From: Amycolatopsis tolypomycina
Lineage (GTDB): Bacteria > Actinomycetota > Actinomycetes > Mycobacteriales > Pseudonocardiaceae
Direction of reading: 5' to 3'
Length of the DNA stretch: 64,000 nt
Assembly: GCF_900105945.1 (NCBI RefSeq)
Contig: NZ_FNSO01000003.1
Location: 434,001 to 498,000 of the forward strand
The position numbers and the translations under genes are program-made. The notes beneath the pieces are model-generated. The model did not search any database and was not told where the DNA came from. It worked only from the letters and a program-made list of their open reading frames with translations. Below, piece by piece: positions 58,971 to 64,000 of this stretch; within the stretch, counting starts at the first letter, position 1; the number at the start of each line of letters is the position of its first letter.

Positions 58971-59330
58971 ATGGGAATCGTGGTGAGCCCTGCTGAACTG
59001 CCGACCGCCGAGGTCCGCGATCTGCCCAAGGACGGCCTCGTGCTGCTCGACGTCCGCGAAGACGACGAGTGGGCCGCCGGGCACGCGCCCGGCGCCGTGC
59101 ACATCCCGATGGGGGAGCTGCCCGCCCGCGTCGGCGAGCTGGCCGACCTGCCCGACGACCAGCCCATCCACGTGATCTGCCGCAGCGGCGGCCGGTCCGC
59201 GCGGGCGGCAGCGTGGCTCAACCAGAGCGGCTGGGACGCGGTGAACGTGGCCGGCGGCATGGGCGCGTGGCAGCGCGAAGGCCGTCCGATGGTCGGCGAG
59301 CACCCCGGCATCGAACCCGAAGTGATCTAG
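58971..59330 (+). CDS. Single-domain rhodanese-like protein
   Basis: The 119-residue protein is a single rhodanese domain (LVLLDVREDDEWAAGHAPGAVHIPMGEL; active-site Cys 70 in VICRSGGRSARAA). The CRSGGRS loop is close to that of thiosulfate sulfurtransferases (GlpE type). ATG 58971 is taken; GTG 58983 with GGGAA upstream is a plausible shorter start. It ends two bases before the DUF4328 gene, which therefore may be cotranscribed. Confidence 0.9.
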   Translation: MGIVVSPAELPTAEVRDLPKDGLVLLDVREDDEWAAGHAPGAVHIPMGELPARVGELADLPDDQPIHVICRSGGRSARAAAWLNQSGWDAVNVAGGMGAWQREGRPMVGEHPGIEPEVI

Positions 59331-59332
59331 CC

Positions 59333-60370
59333 TTGCACCCGGGTCAGCCTCCTGCCGGGCAGCCGTACCCGCCCGGGTACTGGCCGCGCCAGGCGCCGCC
59401 CCCGACGGCGCAGCAGTTGCAGGGCCGGACGCTGGCCGCCCAGCCGGAGCCGTACCCCTTCCACCGGCGCCCGGTGCACCGGCCGAAGCTGCGCTGGGTG
59501 GCCACTCCGCCGCCCGGCGCGTGGCCACGCCGCCGTGTCTCGCCGCCCGAGCCGTACCTCGGCCCGCCGTCGTACCCGGTGCCGCCGCGCTGGGGTTTCC
59601 CGAACCTGGTCTGGCGGCGCCCGACGTCGGTGCCGGGCACGGCCTCCGACGAGCTCCGCCCGATCGACCGGGTGCCGGTGCTCGGCCGCAGCGTGGTCGC
59701 CGTCCTCTTCGGCTTCGCCGTGCTCGCCCTCACCGCCGCCGGCGCCGAGATCTGGCGCTACGTGCTGCTGGCACAGGGCCGCGAATCCGCGCTGTCCCGT
59801 TCGGTGGTGGCGTTCTCCGACGGCTTCGTGCTCGCCGCGGGCCTGCTCGCGTCGATCCTCGCGCTGCTGCCCGCCGGGCTGTCGCTCTGGTGGCTGCTGG
59901 TCGCGCGCCAGGCGGCGGCGGACCTGTCGGGTGACGCCCCGCCGCGGCCGGTGTGGCAGGTCCTCGTCGGCGTTCTCGTGCCGGTGGCGAACCTGCCACT
60001 GGCCCTGTCGGTCGTCGGCGAGCTGGAGCACGCCGTGCTGGGCCGCTCGCGTGACGCCCGGCCGAAGCCGTCGCGCCAGGTGCTCGTGTGGTGGGGCGCC
60101 TGGCTGCTGAACTGGATCCTGCTCGGCGTCTCGATCGGCTGGCGGTTCCGCGACGACGTGCAGTCGATGGCCGACAGCGTCCTCCTCGTCGCGCTGACCG
60201 ACCTTTCCGCGGCCGCGCTCGCCGTGCTGACGGCCCTGGTGGTGCAGCGGTTCACCGCGCTGCTGGTGCCGTCGGACGCGCTGGACGTGCGCGAGATGCG
60301 CGTGCTGAAGGTGCAGGGCGCGCCCGAGCCGGAGCTGCGGGCTTCGCGGCCGGCCGGCGCCGCTCGCTAG
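59333..60370 (+). CDS. DUF4328 membrane protein
   Basis: TTG 59333 is inferred as the start because the frame is open at once after the rhodanese stop and no ATG or GTG fits. The 345-residue protein has a Pro/Tyr/Arg-rich disordered first 100 residues (QPPAGQPYPPGYWPRQAPPP) and five to six membrane helices, with VWQVLVGVLVPVANLPLALSVVGELEHAV as the DUF4328 hallmark. Function is unknown; such proteins are common in actinomycetes. The stop overlaps the convergent tetR stop (CTAG). Confidence 0.8.
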   Translation: MHPGQPPAGQPYPPGYWPRQAPPPTAQQLQGRTLAAQPEPYPFHRRPVHRPKLRWVATPPPGAWPRRRVSPPEPYLGPPSYPVPPRWGFPNLVWRRPTSVPGTASDELRPIDRVPVLGRSVVAVLFGFAVLALTAAGAEIWRYVLLAQGRESALSRSVVAFSDGFVLAAGLLASILALLPAGLSLWWLLVARQAAADLSGDAPPRPVWQVLVGVLVPVANLPLALSVVGELEHAVLGRSRDARPKPSRQVLVWWGAWLLNWILLGVSIGWRFRDDVQSMADSVLLVALTDLSAAALAVLTALVVQRFTALLVPSDALDVREMRVLKVQGAPEPELRASRPAGAAR

Positions 60371-60957
60371 TAGCGGCCGTAGACCGGTTCGAGCTGGTCG
60401 AAGGCCTGTTCCGCGAGGGGCCACAGCTCCTCGACGATCGCCTTTTCGTCCTCCAGGGTCCGGTCGAAGACCTCCTGGAAGAGCACCCGCAGGACCGTGG
60501 CGAGGTGCGCGGCGGCGAGCGTCGGCCCCAGGTCTTCTTCGGGGTGGCGGCGGACCAGGAGGTGGGTGAGCGCCGCTTCGCGCTCGCGGTGCAGCTCGTG
60601 CAGCGCGTTCGTCAGGACCGGGCTTTCCTTGATCATCCGCACGAAGCCGGGGCCCGAGAAGCCGACCAGCGCGTGCTCGGCGCCGAGCGCTTCGAAGTAC
60701 AGCTCGCGCGTGTCGTGGAAGACGCTGTCGCGGATGAGGGCCGTGGGCCAGGAGACGAAGTCCTCGCGGATGTCGAAGACCAGGTCTTCCTTGCGCGGGA
60801 AGTGGTTCGTCACGGTCATCTTGGCGACCCGCGCCTCGGCGGCGATGTCCGCGATCGTCACGTCCTCGAAGCCGTTGCGGATGAACAGCCGCGTGGCGAC
60901 GTCGGAGATGTTTTTCCTGGTCTCGTGCTTCTTCTGGGCTCGAAGTCCCTCGCTCAT
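60367..60957 (-). CDS. TetR-family regulator of the efflux/Mca unit
   Basis: In this 196-residue TetR protein the helix-turn-helix is at residues 9-60 (RKNISDVATRLFIRNGFEDVTIADIAAEARVAKMTVTNHFPRKEDLV). The C-terminal domain is helical. It is divergent from the MFS/Mca operon, separated by 96 bases bearing repeated GGGTCGAACCC-like sites, so it almost certainly represses that operon and itself. ATG 60957 is used. Confidence 0.92.
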   Translation of the reverse strand: MSEGLRAQKKHETRKNISDVATRLFIRNGFEDVTIADIAAEARVAKMTVTNHFPRKEDLVFDIREDFVSWPTALIRDSVFHDTRELYFEALGAEHALVGFSGPGFVRMIKESPVLTNALHELHREREAALTHLLVRRHPEEDLGPTLAAAHLATVLRVLFQEVFDRTLEDEKAIVEELWPLAEQAFDQLEPVYGRY

Positions 60958-60970
60958 GCCGTCACTCTAC

Positions 60971-61034
60971 TGGGTCGAACCCAAGATTGTGCTTGACCCA
61001 ACGAGTGGGTCGGACCTAATCTGAGGTTCGACCT
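60971..61034. promoter_or_regulatory. Three TetR-type operator copies between tetR and the MFS/Mca operon
   Basis: TGGGTCGAACCCA at 60971-60983 is a near-perfect palindrome. GGGTCGGACCT at 61007-61017 and AGGTTCGACCT at 61024-61034 are variants. A second inverted pair GACCCA (60995-61000) and TGGGTC (61006-61011) lies between them. Three sites between divergent promoters fit autoregulation and control of the efflux operon. Confidence 0.75.
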
Positions 61035-61053
61035 AGTCACCTGGGAGGTGAGC

Positions 61054-62403
61054 ATGACAACGGCAGTGCGGCCCGATGCGGCGCTGTGGCGGCTCGGCGG
61101 GGTGCTGATCATGGGCGCGGTGCTGTCGATCCTCGACGCGACGATCGTGACCGTCGGGATCGACGCGATCGCCCGTGACCTGGCCAGCCCGCTGACCACG
61201 GTGCAGTGGGTGGCGAGCGCGTACCTGCTCGCGGCCTCGGCCGCCATCCCGCTGTCGGGCTGGCTGACCGACCGGTTCGGCGGCCGCGCGGTCTGGCTGA
61301 CGGCGGTGGCGATCTTCACCGCGGGCACGCTGCTGTGCGGTTTCGCGTGGTCCGCGCCTGCCCTGGTGGCCTTCCGGGTGCTCCACGGGCTGGGCGGCGG
61401 GCTGATGCAGCCGGTGGGGCAGGCGGTGTTCGCACAGGCGGCGGGCCCGGCACTGGGCCGGATGATCGGGGTGATCACCCTGCCGGCCACGGTGGCCCCG
61501 GTGCTGGGCCCGATGCTCGGCGGCGCGCTGGTGGCCGACCTGGGGTGGCGCTGGATGTTCTTCGGGATCGTCCCGCTCGGCGTGGCGACGTTCCTCTTCG
61601 CGCGCCGGCTCCTCCCGGCTCCGCGGCCGTCCGGCGTCCGTGAACCCTTGGACGTCCGCGGCATCGCCTTGCTCTCGCCGGGGCTCGCCGCGCTCGTGTA
61701 CGGCCTGGCCGAGGGCGTGCTCGTCGTCTGGGTGGCCGGGGCCGCGCTGCTGCTGGCGTACGGCGTCCACGCTTCCCGCGTGCCGTCGCCGGTGCTCGAC
61801 CTGGGGCTGTTCCGCACCAGGGGGTTCGCGGTCGCCAGTGCGAGCACGTTCTTGCTGGGGGCGTCGCTGTACAGCTCGATGCTGCTGCTTCCGCTGTACT
61901 ACCAGCAGGTGGAGCACGCGAGCCCGCTGCGGGCCGGTCTGCTGCTGGCGCCCCAGGCACTCGGCTCGGCAGCGGTCCTGCTGGCGAGCGGCCGGCTCCT
62001 GGCCCGCTTCGGCGCCCGGCGGATGCTGCTGGCCGGCATCGCCTTGTCCCTGCTGGGCACGATCGCGTTCACCCAGCTCGGTTCGGCACCCGGCGGCGTC
62101 CTGCTGACGCTGTCCCTCCTCGTCCGCGGCGCCGGCCTGGGCGCGGCGACGGCCCCGGGCATGACCACGCTGTACGGCTCCCTGGAGCGGTCCCGCATCC
62201 CCCGCGCGGCGAGCGCGTTCAACGTGGTCAACCGCATCGGCGGCGCGTTGGGCACGGCCCTGCTGGCCGCGATCCTCCACGCCTCGCTCACGGCGGCCGT
62301 CCCGGCCCCGGCGGCGTTCGGCACCACGTTCGCCTGGGCACTGGCGCTGTCGGCGCTGACCCTCATCCCCGCATTTTTCTTCCCCGCAAGGAGCATCCGG
62401 TGA
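61054..62403 (+). CDS. MFS efflux transporter (DHA2-like)
   Basis: The 449-residue protein has about fourteen membrane helices (LGGVLIMGAVLSILDATIVTVGID, DHA2 helix 1). GWLTDRFGGRAVWLT is motif A, and GMTTLYGSLERSRIPRAASAFNVVNRIGGALG is near helix 13. ATG 61054 follows GGGAGG by five bases; GTG 61048 overlaps the ribosome site. Its stop codon overlaps the mca start, so the two are translationally coupled. Exports drug-like compounds or conjugates. Confidence 0.9.
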   Translation: MTTAVRPDAALWRLGGVLIMGAVLSILDATIVTVGIDAIARDLASPLTTVQWVASAYLLAASAAIPLSGWLTDRFGGRAVWLTAVAIFTAGTLLCGFAWSAPALVAFRVLHGLGGGLMQPVGQAVFAQAAGPALGRMIGVITLPATVAPVLGPMLGGALVADLGWRWMFFGIVPLGVATFLFARRLLPAPRPSGVREPLDVRGIALLSPGLAALVYGLAEGVLVVWVAGAALLLAYGVHASRVPSPVLDLGLFRTRGFAVASASTFLLGASLYSSMLLLPLYYQQVEHASPLRAGLLLAPQALGSAAVLLASGRLLARFGARRMLLAGIALSLLGTIAFTQLGSAPGGVLLTLSLLVRGAGLGAATAPGMTTLYGSLERSRIPRAASAFNVVNRIGGALGTALLAAILHASLTAAVPAPAAFGTTFAWALALSALTLIPAFFFPARSIR

Positions 62404-63239
62404 CTTTCCGCCTGTTGAGCGTCCACGCCCACCCCGACGACGAGTCCAGCAAGGGAGCGGCCACCCTGGCCCGCTACGCGGCCGAAGGCGTCGACGTCCT
62501 GGTGGCCACCTGCACCGGCGGCGAACGCGGCGACGTCCTGAACCCCGCCCTCGACACGGCCGAGACGTGGGCAGACCTCCCAGCGATCCGCCGCCGCGAG
62601 ATGGCGGCGGCGGCCGAGATCCTGGGCGTCCGCCAGCGCTTCCTCGGCCTGGTCGACTCCGGCATCCCCGGCCCCGGCGAGCCGTTGCCCGAAGGCTGTT
62701 TCGCGGCCCTGCCCCTCCCCGAGGCGGCGGCCCCGCTGGTGGCCCTGATCCGCGAGTTCCGCCCGCACGTGGTGATCACGTACGACGAAACGGGCGGCTA
62801 CCCGCACCCGGACCACATCCGCACCCATGAGGTGACGCTCGAAGCGTTCACGGCGGCAGCCGACCCCACCCGCTACCCCGGCTGTGGCTCGCCGTGGCGT
62901 CCCCAAAAGCTGTACTACCAGGCCACCTTGAGCCGAGCCTGGTTCCAGGCCATCCACGAAGCCACCCTGGCGGCCGGCCAGGAGTCGTCAATGACCGAAG
63001 TCCTGGCCGAACTCCCACCCGACAAGCTCCCGATCACCACCAGAGTCCGCTGCGAGGCCTACTTCGCCACCCGCGACCGAGCCCTCCTGGCCCACGCCAC
63101 CCAGGTAGACCCGGCCCACCCGTTTTTCGCCCATTCCCGCGAAATCGAGCGCCAGGTCTGGCCCCACGAGGACTACCACCTGGCCCACCCCACCCCAACC
63201 ACCCCCGAAGCCGACCTCTTCACCGGAGTAACCCCATGA
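62400..63239 (+). CDS. mca: Mycothiol S-conjugate amidase (Mca)
   Basis: The 279-residue PIG-L fold zinc amidase has HAHPDDESSKGAAT (His 11, Asp 14) and DETGGYPHPDHIRTHEV with His 139 as zinc ligands. PLPEGCFA and AYFATRDRALLAHATQVDPAHPFF are Mca signatures, distinguishing it from MshB. It cleaves mycothiol conjugates of electrophiles to a mercapturic acid plus GlcN-inositol. GTG 62400 overlaps the MFS stop by four bases. Coupling to an exporter suggests conjugates are cut and expelled together. It is a little short, missing some of the usual mid-region, so it may be a paralogue. Confidence 0.92.
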   Translation: MTFRLLSVHAHPDDESSKGAATLARYAAEGVDVLVATCTGGERGDVLNPALDTAETWADLPAIRRREMAAAAEILGVRQRFLGLVDSGIPGPGEPLPEGCFAALPLPEAAAPLVALIREFRPHVVITYDETGGYPHPDHIRTHEVTLEAFTAAADPTRYPGCGSPWRPQKLYYQATLSRAWFQAIHEATLAAGQESSMTEVLAELPPDKLPITTRVRCEAYFATRDRALLAHATQVDPAHPFFAHSREIERQVWPHEDYHLAHPTPTTPEADLFTGVTP

Positions 63240-63249
63240 CCCACCCCGC

Positions 63250-63430
63250 CGTGTCGACCCCCCAATCACACGTGATGCCTCCCCAATCACGCGAGATACC
63301 CCTCCAGACACACGAGATGCCCGCCCAATCACGCAAGTCCCGCCCGGAATCACGCGAGTCCCGCCTCCAATCACGCGAGATCCGCCCCCAATCACGCGAG
63401 TCCCGCCCGGAATCACGCGAGTTCCGGCGG
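63250..63430. repeat. Tandem array of about eight 20-21 base AATCACGCGAG units
   Basis: Units recur with period about 20-21, with cores AATCACACGTGAT, AATCACGCGAGAT, GACACACGAGAT, AATCACGCAAGTC, then AATCACGCGAGTC and AATCACGCGAGAT several times, and AATCACGCGAGTT. Interunit bases are pyrimidine-rich (CCCGCCCGG or CCCCTCC). The array lies between mca and the convergent P450 gene. Because units are diverged and short, a terminator or protein-binding role is more likely than CRISPR. Confidence 0.75.
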
Positions 63431-63439
63431 GCACTCCGG

Positions 63440-64000
63440 TCACGCGGTGACCCGCAGCTCCCGCAACCCCCGAATCACGAACTCCGGCCGTCGCGGCGGC
63501 ACCTCCACCAACCGCAACCCCGGCAGCTTCTCCGCCAGCGCACTCAACGCGGCGGCGATCTCCACCCGCGCGAGAGGAGCACCCACGCAGTAGTGAATCC
63601 CGAGCCCGAACCCGAGGTGGGCGTTCGGCGTCCGCCCGATGTCCAGGCGGTCCGGCTCGTCGAACACCTCCGGGTCCCGTGCCGCGGCGCCCAGCAGTGC
63701 GCCGATCTTCTCGCCACGCGGGACGACATACCCGCAGATCGACACGTCCTCGGTCGCCGTTCGCTCGAACAGCTGCAGGGGCGCGTCGAAGCGGATCAGC
63801 TCCTCGACACACGAATCCAGAAGGGCAGGTGAGGCCAGCAGACGCTCCCACTGATCGCGGTGCGTGAGCAGGGCCGTGATGCCGTTGCCGAGCACGTTGA
63901 CAGTCGCCTCGTGGCCGGCCATCAGGAGCAACACCGCGGTGGCCACCAGCTCGTCGGGCGTCAGCTCGCTGCGCAACAGGTCGCTGATGATGTCGTCGCC
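63440..64000 (-). CDS. Cytochrome P450, 5' part cut off
   Basis: The visible 186 C-terminal residues have the I-helix AGHEAT, E-x-x-R in EELIRF, the heme loop FGLGIHYCVGAPLARVEI with the thiolate cysteine, and PRGEKIGALLGAAARDPEVFDEPDRLDIGR before it. It reads in from the right edge of the window (open to base 64000). It is a class I-type bacterial P450 needing a ferredoxin; none is visible here. The stop is at 63440. The substrate cannot be told. Confidence 0.94.
   Translation of the reverse strand, partial: GDDIISDLLRSELTPDELVATAVLLLMAGHEATVNVLGNGITALLTHRDQWERLLASPALLDSCVEELIRFDAPLQLFERTATEDVSICGYVVPRGEKIGALLGAAARDPEVFDEPDRLDIGRTPNAHLGFGLGIHYCVGAPLARVEIAAALSALAEKLPGLRLVEVPPRRPEFVIRGLRELRVTA

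Noticed and set aside
63250..63430. CRISPR array
   Set aside because: Units are only about 20 bases, contiguous and degenerate, with no unique spacers and no cas genes.

Overview
The window is chromosomal DNA from a GC-rich actinomycete. Several things together point to the Pseudonocardiaceae, probably Amycolatopsis or a close relative. They are the heavy use of GTG starts, a helix-turn-helix/TPR regulator, mycothiol chemistry (a mycothiol S-conjugate amidase), a TTGTCCACA-type DnaA box cluster, and families of perfect intergenic palindromes. The genus is inferred from gene style, not from a marker gene. Most of the window is ordinary, densely packed core and adaptive genome with short overlapping operons; there is one insertion sequence and no prophage or CRISPR.

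Layout. 1-5.8 kb: a cut-off HpcH/HpaI-type lyase, an unknown gene, an NAD(P)-binding SDR overlapping a variant PRPP synthetase, an aldonolactone oxidase-like flavoenzyme and a fold-III PLP enzyme. 5.9-6.0 kb: an intergenic region with a repeat pair and three perfect DnaA boxes. 6.0-9.4 kb: TetR, GH1 beta-glucosidase and MFS transporter. 9.4-10.5 kb: a tandem palindromic repeat split by a 966-bp IS5-like element. 10.8-14.2 kb: two unknown genes, an HTH/TPR regulator and an overlapping phosphotransferase. 14.4-17.4 kb: a copper module (CopD, CopC, YcnI, membrane protein). 17.7-21.2 kb: a compatible-solute ABC importer operon. 21.3-29.5 kb: DUF6474, a RecB-like nuclease, PadR with a methyltransferase, an SDR, UDP-glucose dehydrogenase, a VOC protein and gamma-glutamyltransferase. 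29.5-35.2 kb: an ECF sigma factor with a VOC protein, MFS with an XRE regulator, a NarL-type two-component pair and a possible 31-residue membrane peptide.

35.3-43.9 kb is the most distinctive block. Two paralogous single-pass membrane proteins flank an AlgJ/AlgX-like O-acyltransferase, a methyltransferase and a 1059-residue methyltransferase/coiled-coil/GT2/GT4 fusion, which suggests assembly or decoration of a surface glycan. 44-49.6 kb holds an unknown gene with a damage-type promoter, a membrane Ser/Thr kinase, a DUF2716 protein with a repeat-derived tail, an orphan Imm7-type immunity protein, tRNA-Gly and an ECF sigma factor fused to an anti-sigma-like membrane tail.

49.7-58.8 kb: a membrane protein, an Fpg/Nei glycosylase, a LytS-type kinase, SppA, an orphan Phd antitoxin with a wrecked toxin gene, a secreted GH16-CBM6 beta-glucanase whose ribosome site lies in an inverted repeat, then the LytTR regulator, a small membrane subunit and a solute:sodium symporter. 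58.8-64 kb: repeats, rhodanese, DUF4328, and a TetR/MFS/Mca cassette that looks like an efflux-coupled mycothiol detoxification unit. A second repeat array and a cut-off cytochrome P450 end the window. Starts were chosen by ribosome-site spacing and overlap with neighbours. All family calls come from reading motifs; no database search was run.
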